A stretch of 64,000 nt of DNA from Saccharomycodes ludwigii (taxonomy: Eukaryota > Ascomycota > Saccharomycetes > Saccharomycodales > Saccharomycodaceae). The notes under the pieces were generated by a model that was not told where the DNA came from, made no database searches, and was given only the letters and a program-made list of their open reading frames with translations. The translations under genes were made by a program, and so were the position numbers. Below, one piece after another: positions 27,371 to 37,615 of this stretch. The stretch spans positions 938,001 through 1,002,000 of the forward strand of contig NC_060200.1 in assembly GCF_020623625.1 (NCBI RefSeq), read 5' to 3'. Position 1 is the first letter of the stretch. Every line of letters starts with the position of its first letter.

Positions 27371-29260
27371 ATGATAATAATCAGGAAAAAATATAGACCG
27401 ATATTTCTGGCCTTAATAGTGTTCCTAATATACAAATGCTACCCGTCAAACTCAACTTATAATAACGATTACGATAATTCTGAACAGAAATTAAGCTTGA
27501 CTAAGGAAAAGTTGAAAAAACAACCGCCTCATAATGCAGATAATAATGACTTGAGGCCGTTATCCAATGGTAAATCTGGTGTTTTTACTAACAACAAAAA
27601 TCCCATGTTTTATCAAAACAGCGTTAAAAAATGTATTAATTATATGGAGTATTCCTCAGTAAAACACTATTTGGAAACTGATGATATAAGCGACCCATTA
27701 ACTTTGCCCTTCCAACGGCCTCCCAAAAATTGTAGAACTTTCCATAGTGATATAATAGAAATTGTAATTGATGAATTAAAAAAGAGATTTAAAGATCCAA
27801 GGTTGTCAAGAATTTTTGAAAACGCCTTTCCTAACACATTGGATACCACAATTTTGTTTCATGTTACCGCCGAGGAGAATTCTAAATTGTCCAAAAAAAA
27901 CCATAATAATCCAAGAACAGCTTACAGAAATATGTTACCCGAATCCTTTATTGTTACTGGTGATATTCATGCTGAGTGGTTACGGGATTCATCGTGGCAA
28001 CTATCTGTTTATCAGCCATTAATTAAATATGATTCCAAATTATTGGAATTAATTAGAGGTGCCATTAATACACAATCGCAATTGTTGGCAAGTAATCCAT
28101 ATTGCAATGCTTTCCATCCACTACCGTATATGAAAGTTAGTAAAGTGCCTGGCCATATTGATAGAGTCCGCCCCTCTCCAAATTGGGCGCATGTGTTTGA
28201 ATGTAAATATGAAATCGATTCCTTGGCAGCATTTTTGACATTGACCAGGGAATATTACGAAAATGCACCAAGAGTAGATGACATGGAGAAAAAATTTATT
28301 ACTAAGGATTGGTTGAGAGCTTTATCACAACTTATGCTTGTCTTAAATAGAGAAAAGACTCCCACTTTTCAAAAGGATACTGGAAATGTTAATAATTTTA
28401 ATTATATTTTCCAAAGAGACACTAATATTGGGTCAGAGACCAGGCCCTTGGCAGGAACGGGGAATCCAGCTAAATACGACATTAATTTAATTAAATCCGC
28501 CTTTAGACCATCCGATGATGCTACAATTTTTTCATTTTTTATACCTGGGAACGCACATATGGCAGTTGAGTTGAAAAAAATGGCCGCTATCTTGGAAAAG
28601 TTAAAAGATTATATTCATGTTAATGATCTAGATAATTTTATTAATGTTGATAAAACGCTTGAAGCGATGATGGTATATGCATTGAATATTGAAACTGGTA
28701 TTTTGGAACACGCAGTTTTTCAAGACCCCAAACATGGGCAAGTTTTAGCCTATGAGATTGATGGATATGGAAGTAAATTAATGATGGATGATGCTAATAT
28801 ACCATCCTTGTTATCCTTACCGGATTTAGGGTTTTTGAATGTAAGTGATCCACTGTACCAAAATACAAGAAAAATGATACTTTCAAGAGATGGGAATCCA
28901 TACTACTTGAAAGGTCCATATTTTGAAGGTATTGGTGGTCCTCATATCGGCATTCACAATGCTTGGCCGATGAGTCTAACAATGGCTATCAGAACTTCAA
29001 ATGACGATGCGGAAATATTGAAATATTTGGATTTATTGTTATCAAACACCGCGGGGCTGGGCTTGATCCATGAATCTATACAAGTGCATAAACCAAATGG
29101 ACAACAATATACTAGGCCGTGGTTTGCTTGGGCAAATTCTGAATTTGCTAAAACAATATTACATTTAGCTGAGCATAAACCAGACTTGATTTTTAAAGAA
29201 GAATATTGGGGGAAGCCTTTTGTTTTAAAAGATTTGGATCAATATAGAATAGTTGATTGA
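27371..29260 (+). CDS. Glycoside hydrolase family 125 protein (exo-alpha-1,6-mannosidase, Mug157-like)
   Basis: A 629-residue protein of glycoside hydrolase family 125 (formerly DUF1237), whose characterised members are exo-acting alpha-1,6-mannosidases; the S. pombe relative is Mug157. A short basic N-terminus and a single hydrophobic segment at about residues 10-23 suggest a type II membrane protein with a lumenal catalytic domain. Family signatures include GDIHAEWLRDSSWQ (near residue 200), the block SAFRPSDDATIFSFFIPGN and GPHIGIHNAWPMS. I do not recall an S. cerevisiae orthologue. The gene sits between CBT1 and EMC3, which are neighbours in S. cerevisiae. The start is the ATG at 27371. 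Confidence 0.9.
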   Translation: MIIIRKKYRPIFLALIVFLIYKCYPSNSTYNNDYDNSEQKLSLTKEKLKKQPPHNADNNDLRPLSNGKSGVFTNNKNPMFYQNSVKKCINYMEYSSVKHYLETDDISDPLTLPFQRPPKNCRTFHSDIIEIVIDELKKRFKDPRLSRIFENAFPNTLDTTILFHVTAEENSKLSKKNHNNPRTAYRNMLPESFIVTGDIHAEWLRDSSWQLSVYQPLIKYDSKLLELIRGAINTQSQLLASNPYCNAFHPLPYMKVSKVPGHIDRVRPSPNWAHVFECKYEIDSLAAFLTLTREYYENAPRVDDMEKKFITKDWLRALSQLMLVLNREKTPTFQKDTGNVNNFNYIFQRDTNIGSETRPLAGTGNPAKYDINLIKSAFRPSDDATIFSFFIPGNAHMAVELKKMAAILEKLKDYIHVNDLDNFINVDKTLEAMMVYALNIETGILEHAVFQDPKHGQVLAYEIDGYGSKLMMDDANIPSLLSLPDLGFLNVSDPLYQNTRKMILSRDGNPYYLKGPYFEGIGGPHIGIHNAWPMSLTMAIRTSNDDAEILKYLDLLLSNTAGLGLIHESIQVHKPNGQQYTRPWFAWANSEFAKTILHLAEHKPDLIFKEEYWGKPFVLKDLDQYRIVD

Positions 29261-29328
29261 TGAATAAGTTATTTAAAAAGTGGATTGTAATTATTACAAA
29301 AATGGACCAACAAATAGGAAAAAAAAAA

Positions 29329-29352
29329 GAAAGAAAGAAAGAAAGAAAGAAA
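29329..29352. repeat. (GAAA)6 tetranucleotide microsatellite
   Basis: Six perfect GAAA units just past the GH125 gene, following an A-run. Confidence 0.9.
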
Positions 29353-29538
29353 GTGAAACTTGAGTTTTTTTTTTTCTATATTATTTTATCTTATTTTGTT
29401 TTATTTATAATGTTTCATGTATAACATTTGTTATTATAGTTGACGATACATATCTCTTCTTTTTTTTACGCTTGTTTCTATCTGACATGAAAGCTATCTA
29501 CGTTCTATGATTATGACATTGACTTTGACTGGCATTTG

Positions 29539-29545
29539 TTACCCG
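29539..29545 (+). promoter_or_regulatory. Candidate Reb1 site in the EMC3 promoter
   Basis: TTACCCG is the exact core recognised by the general regulatory factor Reb1. It is 176 bp upstream of the preferred EMC3 start and next to a T-run, a typical layout of a nucleosome-depleted promoter. Confidence 0.45.
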
Positions 29546-29720
29546 AACATTTTTTTTTTTTTTTTTAAATAAAAGCTTGGAAAGAAAGATGTAAAACATC
29601 AAGAAAAATATTTATGCTAGTTTTTTTTTTCCTTTGCTTCCCTTCCTTTTTCCCTCTGTCTAAATGTTTTTAAACATATGTACCGTATCTGAAATATTCC
29701 AAAAAAGAAAAAAAACAAGT

Positions 29721-30557
29721 ATGGTTTCAACAGCAGCAGTGGCAATTGGTGCTATTGCAGAACTAACTTTGGATCCCAATTTAAAGTATAATGTGTTATT
29801 ACCCATTTCAATAGTTATGATTTTAACAGGACTTATCCGTAACTACGTGATGGTTCTGATTCGTCCTAACATTCCAGTAATGCCTAGAGTGAAGATTACA
29901 GAACAGCAGTATATCAATAAGGGTCAGATATTGTTACAAAATGGGGCTGTCTTGACACCAGATGGGTTTAAGATGAGAAAAGAGCTTATGGCCAAATTAT
30001 TGGGCGAGGCTCAGTTTGTTGCTGTGAAACAAAACAACAATGCTATTACGAATGATGCTGCTGACCAGGGCGCAACCCAACAGCAAAAGCCAGAAAATCC
30101 ATTAAGCGATCCCAATGCGTCAGATGCTATGATGTCTATGGCTAAAGGTAATTTAGCGAATTATATTCCACAAACTTTAATCATGTGGTGGGTTAATCAT
30201 TTTTTTGCTGGATTTGTTTTGATGAAATTGCCATTCCCTTTGACCGTTAGGTTTAAAGAAATGTTACAAAGTGGCGTTATGACCAATGACTTGGACGCTC
30301 GTTGGGCAAGCAGTATTTCATGGTATTTTATTTCTATGTTTGGTATGAATCCATTATTCAATTTAATTTTAAATGATGCAACGTTGCAATCAGATGTTTC
30401 CGGTATAAGTAATGACCCAACGATGGGTATGCCTGGTGCAGCCGGTGGTATCAACCCTGAACAAACAATGAGGGAATTGTCGAATGATATAACCATTGCT
30501 CCATACGAGAATGGTTATGAGGGTTTAGAAGAGAAAATTTTAAAAATATATTCTTGA
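29721..30557 (+). CDS. EMC3: ER membrane protein complex subunit Emc3
   Basis: Subunit of the ER membrane protein complex, an insertase for tail-anchored and multipass proteins. Emc3 belongs to the Oxa1/YidC superfamily. The protein has 278 residues (yeast 253). Three hydrophobic segments are visible: LLPISIVMILTGLI near residue 25, IPQTLIMWWVNHFFAGFVLM in the middle, and SISWYFISMFGMNPLFNLIL. The conserved MAKGN(L)ANYIPQT segment precedes the second. I prefer the ATG at 29721, preceded by an A-rich leader and nearest the conserved N-terminus. An in-frame ATG at 29664 would add 19 residues. This gene corresponds to YKL207W. Confidence 0.92.
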   Translation: MVSTAAVAIGAIAELTLDPNLKYNVLLPISIVMILTGLIRNYVMVLIRPNIPVMPRVKITEQQYINKGQILLQNGAVLTPDGFKMRKELMAKLLGEAQFVAVKQNNNAITNDAADQGATQQQKPENPLSDPNASDAMMSMAKGNLANYIPQTLIMWWVNHFFAGFVLMKLPFPLTVRFKEMLQSGVMTNDLDARWASSISWYFISMFGMNPLFNLILNDATLQSDVSGISNDPTMGMPGAAGGINPEQTMRELSNDITIAPYENGYEGLEEKILKIYS

Positions 30558-31155
30558 GTCTATTGGAAACTAGGCTCGTTTGGTTGGATATATACCTTGA
30601 ATTTATCTTCTATTTGGTATATTTTTAGTTAATAGACAAGTATTAAATATAGTTGAAAATTTATTATGTTTTTCACTTGCATTGTTTACATAAATATAAA
30701 TTTTTTTTTTTTTTTTTTTTTTAAATAAGTAACAAGTTTATATATACTTGATTTAGGATCCAAGTAATGGGTTATATAGTTGTGATATAAATTATTAGGC
30801 TCTAATCTTGTATATTCAAACTTGAGCGGTATGATTAAACTGATGGAAAATACGTTATTAGTCAAACTTTGTGATTACTTTAGCGCTCTGTGCATTTTCT
30901 GTGCAGGTAATAACCTAGCTGTTAGTTAGTATCAAATTTTTTTTTTTTAATGAGAAACGAATTTTTTTTTCTTTTTTTTTTCTTTTCTTTTTTTTCCCCT
31001 TCTGTCTTTCTTTTATATATATTCTGAATTTTTAATATATAAATGATGTTATTAATGTTATTAAAGCACAATACAATACTATATTAATCATTAATCACTA
31101 CATATAGATTTTGAAAAAAAATAAAAAGGGTCAAACAAAAAAAAAAAAAATTGAA
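30558..31155. other. Intergenic region between EMC3 and NPA3
   Basis: No gene was seen. T-runs at 30702-30721 and pyrimidine-rich sequence at 30960-31010, with an A-rich leader before NPA3. Confidence 0.6.
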
Positions 31156-32319
31156 ATGCAGACTATCATATGTATTGGTATGGCTGGGAGTGGAAAAACC
31201 ACTTTTATGCAACGTTTAAATTCACACTTACATTCTAAAAAGAATCCGCCATACGCCATAAATTTGGATCCTGCAGTTTTAAAAGTTCCATATGGTACTC
31301 ACATTGATATAAGAGATTCTATTAAATATAAAAAAGTTATGGAAAACTATCAATTAGGGCCTAATGGTGCAATAGTAACTTCGTTGAATTTATTTTCTAC
31401 AAAAATAGATCAAGTAATTAATATTGTTGAGAAAAGACAGGATAATTATAAATATTGCATTATAGATACCCCAGGTCAAATAGAATGTTTTGTTTGGAGT
31501 GCTAGTGGTAGTATTATAACCGAATCATTTGCATCTACTTTCCCCACTGTTATTGCCTATATAGTTGACACACCAAGAAACACCAGTCCCACTACATTTA
31601 TGAGTAATATGTTGTACGCTTGTTCTATTTTATACAAGACGAAATTGCCGATGATTATTGTTTTTAACAAGACTGATGTTAAAAAAGCTGATTTTGCCAA
31701 GGAGTGGATGACTGACTTTGAAAAATTTCAACAAGCGCTTAGCGAAGATCGTGAATTAAATGGGGAAGGTGATAGTATGGGTAGTGGATATATGGGATCT
31801 TTGGTTAATTCCATGTCTTTAATGTTGGAAGAATTTTATTCACAATTGGATATGGTTCAGTGTTCGAGTTACACTGGTGCTGGGTTTGATGACTTCCTCA
31901 ACGCTGTCGATAAGAAGATGGATGAATACGAAAAATATTATAAAGTTGAAAGAGAAAGAATTTTGAAAGAAAAGGCTGAAAAATTAGAAAATGATAAGGA
32001 AAGATCGCTAAATAAACTAATGAACGATTTGGGAATTAAAGATAAGAATGGAGAAAAGAAGAAAAGCAATGTTGATGACGAAGTAGAAGTTCTAAGTGAT
32101 TATGAAGAGGGAGAGCATGATGGTATAATATTAAGAGATGAAGAAGAAGATTATGTTGAAAGAGAATATACGTTTCCAACCAGTGACAGAGAAAAGGGTG
32201 AGGTTAATGAAAGCACAGAACCAGATTTACAAAAGAGATACCAAGATGCGTTTGAAAGTACTGCAAAACCGGTAAGTGGCGAAACAGCCAAAAACATAGC
32301 GCGTTATATTAGTCAATAG
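31156..32319 (+). CDS. NPA3: GPN-loop GTPase Npa3 (RNA polymerase II assembly/import factor)
   Basis: GPN-loop GTPase required for nuclear import and assembly of RNA polymerase II, 387 residues (yeast 385). The P-loop is GMAGSGKTT (about residues 8-16), the signature Gly-Pro-Asn loop lies in [10 protein letters not shown] (about 75), the switch II motif is DTPGQIE (about 106-112), and the guanine-specificity motif is NKTD. The C-terminal third is a charged helical and acidic tail. The first ATG is at 31156. The frame is open 45 bp further upstream only from a TTG through a lysine-rich A-tract. It is convergent with ADD66, with a 72-bp gap. Confidence 0.95.
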   Translation: MQTIICIGMAGSGKTTFMQRLNSHLHSKKNPPYAINLDPAVLKVPYGTHIDIRDSIKYKKVMENYQLGPNGAIVTSLNLFSTKIDQVINIVEKRQDNYKYCIIDTPGQIECFVWSASGSIITESFASTFPTVIAYIVDTPRNTSPTTFMSNMLYACSILYKTKLPMIIVFNKTDVKKADFAKEWMTDFEKFQQALSEDRELNGEGDSMGSGYMGSLVNSMSLMLEEFYSQLDMVQCSSYTGAGFDDFLNAVDKKMDEYEKYYKVERERILKEKAEKLENDKERSLNKLMNDLGIKDKNGEKKKSNVDDEVEVLSDYEEGEHDGIILRDEEEDYVEREYTFPTSDREKGEVNESTEPDLQKRYQDAFESTAKPVSGETAKNIARYISQ

Positions 32320-32391
32320 ATTTGTTTATTATTTATTTAAAAAAATAGTTGGCAATTTTTTTTACGTTTTCTACACTAATACTCTCTTTTT

Positions 32392-33330
32392 TTATATATA
32401 TAGTCCTTGTTCCATAGAATCTGGCACTTCACCAAAACCATACAAACCCTTCCACGATATTGGTGGAGATAGATCTTTAATAGTCAATTTCTTTATTCTA
32501 TTTGCACTGTTTTCGGACACCATATTTTTATAGTTGTAAGTGTATAAAATTTCTACTAAATAAGCAGCATCTTGTGAATTGTCGCCTTCATAAACAAACA
32601 TGTCAAAATATGATAAATCCAAATGTATGTTAAAATGCAAGATATGATAAATCAATTTGAAGGCAAATCTGGTTCTGTCTAACCCGAGTTGGAAATTTTC
32701 CTTACGTGAAGTAAAATTAAGTAATAGTTTGTCAATGTTATTGCTTTTAATTGCAGTGTCACTTGGAGAAGATAACAATGATAAAGCTAAATATTTCTTG
32801 TCTATATCTTCAATTGAATTAGAATCATTTTTTTCACCAATAGACACTCTTGAAGAAAATATTTTATCTTCTATATAGATAGAATTATCGCTGTCATTAT
32901 TATTGTCGGCCACCTGCATTTCATAAGGTCCAATACTATCTAGTACTATAATTTTTTTAATTTCATTTTTGTACTCTTTTAATAAGGGCAATATAGCTGA
33001 ATTAATAAAATTATTTTCATAGGTTGGCACGATAGGAGTACGTTGTTGTATGATATATGTGTTTTCTTTTTTACTGTAATACAATTCAATTGGTGTAGAG
33101 AATTGTTTTACGTTTATTTTTGATGAAGTAGAAGCATCATCATTGGTATACAATTTGCTAATACCTTGTTCGCCTGAGAGCTTATCTAATGGACCTAGAA
33201 ATGGATGCAAAAATTGTGCATTTAAATCTTTAACATATTTATAATTGGTATGCTCATTATGTAACAATAAATCAACTGTTAGTTGAGGAACATTACCGGT
33301 AGAAACCAGTGGTATAATTAAGGTGGACAT
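32392..33330 (-). CDS. ADD66: Proteasome assembly chaperone 2 (Add66/Pba2)
   Basis: PAC2-family chaperone that pairs with Pba1 to assemble the 20S proteasome alpha ring, 312 residues (yeast 267). The N-terminus MSTLIIPLVSTGNVPQLTVD is the family signature (a beta strand followed by a GN-PQL-D motif). The centre contains an asparagine/serine/aspartate-rich insertion (around residues 140-190). The C-terminal part shows the segment DLSPPISWKGLYGFGEVP. The start is the ATG at 33328-33330. The position matches YKL206C, next to EMC3 and LOS1 in S. cerevisiae. Confidence 0.88.
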   Translation of the reverse strand: MSTLIIPLVSTGNVPQLTVDLLLHNEHTNYKYVKDLNAQFLHPFLGPLDKLSGEQGISKLYTNDDASTSSKINVKQFSTPIELYYSKKENTYIIQQRTPIVPTYENNFINSAILPLLKEYKNEIKKIIVLDSIGPYEMQVADNNNDSDNSIYIEDKIFSSRVSIGEKNDSNSIEDIDKKYLALSLLSSPSDTAIKSNNIDKLLLNFTSRKENFQLGLDRTRFAFKLIYHILHFNIHLDLSYFDMFVYEGDNSQDAAYLVEILYTYNYKNMVSENSANRIKKLTIKDLSPPISWKGLYGFGEVPDSMEQGLYI

Positions 33331-33604
33331 TTTTGATTTTGTAGATAACGATGGTGGTAAAATTAAAATTATTTTTTCTGAATATAAAAGATAACAACTA
33401 CTTGATTCATAATATCACAAAAAGATGGAAAGGAAAAAAAAAAAAAAAAAAAAGGATAATGCAAGAACTAATAAGAAATGTGAATTACAAATATTTTATA
33501 ATTATGTATGAAGTTGTAGTGAAGAAAAGGGTACACGTTATAACTATGAGGGTTTTTGTCTTTTGTTCCCGCGGGGGTTTTTTTTAAAAAAAAAAAAGAA
33601 ATAA

Positions 33605-33613
33605 AGTGGCAAA
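33605..33613 (+). promoter_or_regulatory. PACE-like element upstream of ADD66
   Basis: AGTGGCAAA differs at one base from GGTGGCAAA, the site of the proteasome regulator Rpn4. It lies 275 bp upstream of the ADD66 ATG, which encodes a proteasome assembly factor. It could be a chance match. Confidence 0.25.
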
Positions 33614-33740
33614 AAAAAACATAAGCTTTTTAGACAGAAACAACAAGAATATTTTTTTTTTTTGGATAATATAAACAAACAATTCATGCCAAAAGTAATT
33701 ACGAATTGTTTATTAATTTAAATTTATGTCCGGGTGATAA

Positions 33741-33879
33741 ACAGCTGCAATTGTAAGTAATATATATGGGGTTATTATTTATTTATTATTATTATTATTA
33801 TTATGTTAAATTATATTAACATAAAAAGTTGCAGGGCTAGACAACAACAAAAAAGGATACATACTGGTCCTGCAGCTGT
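33741..33879. other. Inverted repeats, possible structured RNA or regulatory palindromes
   Basis: Three pairings are visible. TTGCAGGGCTAG (33829-33840) and CTGGTCCTGCAG (33864-33875) can form a continuous 12-bp RNA helix, three of the pairs being G-U, with a 23-nt loop. TATGTTAA (33802-33809) pairs with TTAACATA (33816-33823). ACAGCTGCA (33741-33749) is complementary to TGCAGCTGT (33871-33879) and would compete with the first helix. The many G-U pairs favour an RNA role on the plus strand. No known RNA family was recognised. Confidence 0.35.
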
Positions 33880-34861
33880 GATTATGAATTAAAAAAAAAA
33901 AAAAAATGTAGATCTTATCAGAAAATAGAGATTCTTTTTTCTTTTTGGATAACATGACCAAGAAAAATAATTGTTCCGGTCTGCCTTTTGTTTTTCCTAA
34001 AAGATATAAATATTTTACATGTTATGTGACTTTTTATTTTTGTTTTGGTTAGCATTTTGTGCAGATCTTTTAAAAAAATTTTTTTTATTCGTTTCTTTTT
34101 TTAATTTTAATTTTATTTTTATTTTTATTTTTATTTTTTAGCATACTTTGTTTTTCTAAACGAGGAAAACGCTATAGTCCATTACTTTATACGTACAAAA
34201 ACCTAAATGATCGCAAAAGAAGAAAAAAATAAAAAAAATAATAATAATAATGAGATGAGAAGTTACAATGAACAAAAAAAAAAAAAAAAATCTGAAATTA
34301 ATAATCTTAAACAATATAATAACATTTTCATCATCTGCAGAAAGACTTCATCTATATTTTTTAACTTGAACTTCCTTTTTCTTTTTCTTTTCCTTTTCCT
34401 TTCCTTTCTTTTTTTTTTTTTTTTTCTTTCTTTCTTTTCATTTTAACAAATATTTAAAGATAATAAAAGAAAGCTATAAGAACTGGACATTCTCTCAAAA
34501 AGAATAAAAAATTTTTTTTTTCCTTATGTTTATTTTCCTTATTCTCTTTGCTCTTTTTTTCCCTTCTTCTTTTCCTTTTACACCTTTCTTCTTTCTCTTT
34601 TGATGCTCTATTTTAATTAATTCTTTCAATTGCTATTTGAAAACTCGCTATTAATTTTAATTTATAGTAGAAATTGGAAAAAAAAAGAATTGTAAAAAAA
34701 GTCAAGAAAGTCTTTTAACAAGGTTAAAACTTTAATTACTAAGTAATTGAAAAAAAAAAAAAAAACATATTTATTCCATTCTAAGCGAATAAAAGGTATA
34801 TCTTCACTACATTAATTTAAAGGGAACTAAAAGAATCATCAAAACAACACATAAACTAATC

Positions 34862-35830
34862 ATGTCTACCAATTTTGAAAAGCATTTTCAAGAGGATGTG
34901 GATAATTTAAACTTAGAGCAATTGAGAGATGTGCTAATAAACAAATCGGGTTCTACAAAATTAGCCAATAGGTTCAGGGCTTTATTTAATTTAAAGTGTT
35001 ATGCTGAAGATTTCAATAATAAAAAAAAAGCTGACACAGCAGTTCACTACATTTCCTTAGGCTTTGATAATGAGCCAAGTGAATTATTAAAACATGAGGT
35101 CGCCTATGTGCTAGGCCAAACTAAAAATTTGACTGCTTGTCCATCCTTAAGAAAAACTATGCTGGATCCAACTCAACAATGTATGGTTAGACATGAGGCA
35201 GCAGAAGCTTTGGGCGCTTTAAATGACAATGATTCTATTCCATACTTGAAAAAGTGTATGAAAGAAGATCCAGAAGAAAGTGTTAGACAAACATGTGAAT
35301 TGGCAATTTCAAGAATTGAATGGCAACATAGTGAAACTGCTAAAAAGGAAGTTTTGCAAGATTCTTTATATTCCTCAATAGACCCAGCACCACCCTTAGA
35401 TTTGAGTCAAAACTATGATATTGAGCATTTAAAATCTATGCTAAACGACAACTCATTACCTTTATTTATAAGATATAGAGCTATGTTTAGATTGAGAGAT
35501 ATTGGTACTGATGAAGCTTGTTTTGCTTTAGCTTCTGGTTTCGATGACGATAGTGCATTGTTTAAACACGAAATTGCTTATGTGTTTGGCCAAATTGGTA
35601 ATCCAGTTATTGTTCCTAATTTGATTGAGGTTTTGAATAGAGAAAAGGAAGCTCCAATGGTAAGACATGAAGCTGCTGAGGCTTTAGGTGCTATTGCTAC
35701 TGATGATGTTTTACCTATTTTAAAGGACCACTTGCAAGACGACGAAGATGTTGTTAGGGAAAGTGCTATTGTTGCGTTAGATATGTATGATTATGAAAAT
35801 AGTAATGATTTAGAATACGCACCATCATAG
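34862..35830 (+). CDS. LIA1: Deoxyhypusine hydroxylase Lia1
   Basis: Di-iron enzyme that completes hypusine synthesis on translation factor eIF5A, 322 residues (yeast 325). It consists of two HEAT-repeat halves, each with two His-Glu iron ligands: [10 protein letters not shown] (about 77-86), [10 protein letters not shown] (about 110-119), [10 protein letters not shown] (about 237-246) and [10 protein letters not shown] (about 270-279). The two halves read as an internal duplication. The start is the ATG at 34862. It corresponds to YJR070C. Confidence 0.97.
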   Translation: MSTNFEKHFQEDVDNLNLEQLRDVLINKSGSTKLANRFRALFNLKCYAEDFNNKKKADTAVHYISLGFDNEPSELLKHEVAYVLGQTKNLTACPSLRKTMLDPTQQCMVRHEAAEALGALNDNDSIPYLKKCMKEDPEESVRQTCELAISRIEWQHSETAKKEVLQDSLYSSIDPAPPLDLSQNYDIEHLKSMLNDNSLPLFIRYRAMFRLRDIGTDEACFALASGFDDDSALFKHEIAYVFGQIGNPVIVPNLIEVLNREKEAPMVRHEAAEALGAIATDDVLPILKDHLQDDEDVVRESAIVALDMYDYENSNDLEYAPS

Positions 35831-36196
35831 TATAGTGGTAATGCCATATTTATTTATTTAATTTTTTTTTTTTTTTTTTTTTTTTTTTCTTTTACTATAT
35901 GTTTCTTTTGTGTTTGTATTGTAGTTCACTTATGTTAATTTTTATATTATATATATTTTATTATTTTTTTTAAATTTGTTGTCCGTATTGTATTAGCATT
36001 ATTTTTTTTTTTCACCGAGTTATAAAATTTTCCGTATAATACGTGAAGAAAAAAAAAAAAAAAAAAAAAACAACCTCTTTTTGTTAATACTTTATTTGCT
36101 TCCGTATATTTTGTACTTTTTGACCAAATCTACTAGAAAACTTTAAAAATGATAGCCAAGAAAAATAGTGTGTCGACTAGTATATAAAAATAACTA
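35831..36196. other. Intergenic region between LIA1 and HAM1
   Basis: No gene was seen. T-run (35863-35888, one C interruption just after) beyond LIA1 and an A-run (36049-36070) upstream of HAM1. Confidence 0.6.
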
Positions 36197-36766
36197 ATGT
36201 CTCACAATAAAATAGTATTTGTTACGGGGAATGCTAACAAATTAAAAGAAGTTCAACTTCTGTTGAAAGGGATCAAGTACGAGTTAGTTAATGAGCCGTT
36301 GGATTTGGACGAACTACAAGAATCCAAGTTGGAATCGATAGCGATTTCAAAAGTCAAGCAAGCAACAAGCCAGTTGGGTGCAGGTGTACCGGTGTTTGTT
36401 GAAGATACTGCCCTGTGTTTTAATGCAATGAATGGTCTTCCAGGTGCCTATATTAAATGGTTTGTTAAAGAAATGGGCATTGATAATATTTATAAAATGT
36501 TGACTGGCTTTGAAGATAAAACAGCAAAAGCTATTACTACGATTGCTTACTCTGATGCTATGGGTAAAATCCATGTTTTCCAAGGGATAACTGAGGGTAC
36601 TATTGTTGAACCCCAAGGTCCTAGAACTTTTGGATGGGATTCACTTTTTAAACCTAATGATGGTGTTGGCTTGACATATGCTCAAATGGATAAAGAGGAA
36701 AAAAATAAAATTTCTCAAAGGGCAAGAGCTTTTTTTAAATTAAAAGAATATTTAGAACAACAATAA
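36197..36766 (+). CDS. HAM1: Inosine triphosphate pyrophosphatase Ham1
   Basis: House-cleaning nucleotide pyrophosphatase that hydrolyses ITP, dITP and XTP, 189 residues (yeast 197). The N-terminal substrate-binding motif is FVTGNANKLKEV (about 7-18), the metal-binding EDT lies in VEDTALCFNAMNGLPGAYIKWF, and the late motif FGWDSLF followed by the C-terminal helix SQRARAF completes the family pattern. The start is the ATG at 36197. It corresponds to YJR069C. Confidence 0.96.
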   Translation: MSHNKIVFVTGNANKLKEVQLLLKGIKYELVNEPLDLDELQESKLESIAISKVKQATSQLGAGVPVFVEDTALCFNAMNGLPGAYIKWFVKEMGIDNIYKMLTGFEDKTAKAITTIAYSDAMGKIHVFQGITEGTIVEPQGPRTFGWDSLFKPNDGVGLTYAQMDKEEKNKISQRARAFFKLKEYLEQQ

Positions 36767-37066
36767 AAAAAAAAAGTGGAAGGTTGAAAAGAGTAATGAT
36801 ATCTTTGTTAGATATATTTATCATATATATTTACATTTGTATACCCTTTTATTTAATAGCGATAACAACAAAATCAATAAATGACTTTTTTTTTTGTCAC
36901 AAAATATCGGCTAACATGGCTAGTATTTGATATTTAAGATGGTCTTATTCTTTAAATATTTGCTAGTTAAAAAAAGTCACTTTTCTTTAATCTGGTCCGT
37001 TAGAGACGGGAAAGTGTTAATAATCGGTCCAAAGTATTTCTTGAATATTATTTTTTAGTGAAAAGT

Positions 37067-37073
37067 TTACCCG
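37067..37073 (+). promoter_or_regulatory. Candidate Reb1 site between HAM1 and LOS1
   Basis: TTACCCG, exact Reb1 core. It lies 301 bp past HAM1 and 778 bp before LOS1, so it could act in transcription termination as well as in initiation. Confidence 0.4.
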
Positions 37074-37588
37074 ACGATATTCTATATATATATCTCCGTA
37101 GTGTCTTGATTTCGGATTTCGGTGTAATGAGTATATATACTAGAGTACTTTAAGTTATTGGGGAGCAAAAACATTTAAATTGAAAAAAAAAAAAAAAAAA
37201 AAAAGAAAGGTCTTCTTTTTTCAATTTTTTTTTTTTTTTTTTTCAATTTTTTTTTTTCAATTTTTTTTTAATTATTTTTCATCCTTGTCTATAGATATCT
37301 TATTAATTAATTAGCCCACCTATTTTTAAAACAAATATACTCTGATCTTCATGCTTTTTATTTTCTTCTTCTTCTTCTTTTTTTTCCCTTTCAATTTTTA
37401 ACATGTAATTTTTATTTGAATAAGAAAAGAAGAGAAGTTTAGTGACACATTTCACGGCATACGAAAAGATATTCCTCATATTTAACAAGCAAGAAGGGAA
37501 AAAAAAAAAAATAAATAAATAAATAGATAGACTAATATATACAACAAAATCTTTTCAAAGAAAAGAAAGTGAAAGTATAATTAAAAAA

Positions 37589-37615
37589 CAACAACAACAA
37601 CAACAACAACAACAA
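37589..37615 (+). repeat. (CAA)9 microsatellite upstream of LOS1
   Basis: Nine perfect CAA units about 235 bp before the LOS1 ATG, in a probable unstructured leader or promoter segment. Confidence 0.9.

Larger units (their letters stand above)
29261..29720. other. Intergenic region between the GH125 gene and EMC3
   Basis: No gene was seen, apart from a possible 19-codon extension of EMC3 from the ATG at 29664. It holds a (GAAA)6 microsatellite (29329-29352), a T-run at about 29551-29566 and a Reb1-type site at 29539. Confidence 0.6.
33331..34861. other. Divergent promoter region, ADD66 / LIA1
   Basis: A 1531-bp stretch without a recognisable protein gene. It contains a GC-rich patch (CCGCGGGGG at about 33570), nested inverted repeats at 33741-33879 (listed separately), a TTA microsatellite (33781-33804), ATTTTT repeats (34100-34137) and a long CT-tract (34375-34440) upstream of LIA1. 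Confidence 0.6.

Noticed and set aside
37090-37220. Point centromere
   Set aside because: A TCCGAAATC-like core occurs on the minus strand near 37108-37125, but there is no CDEI (RTCACRTG) at the right distance, and synteny does not place a centromere here.
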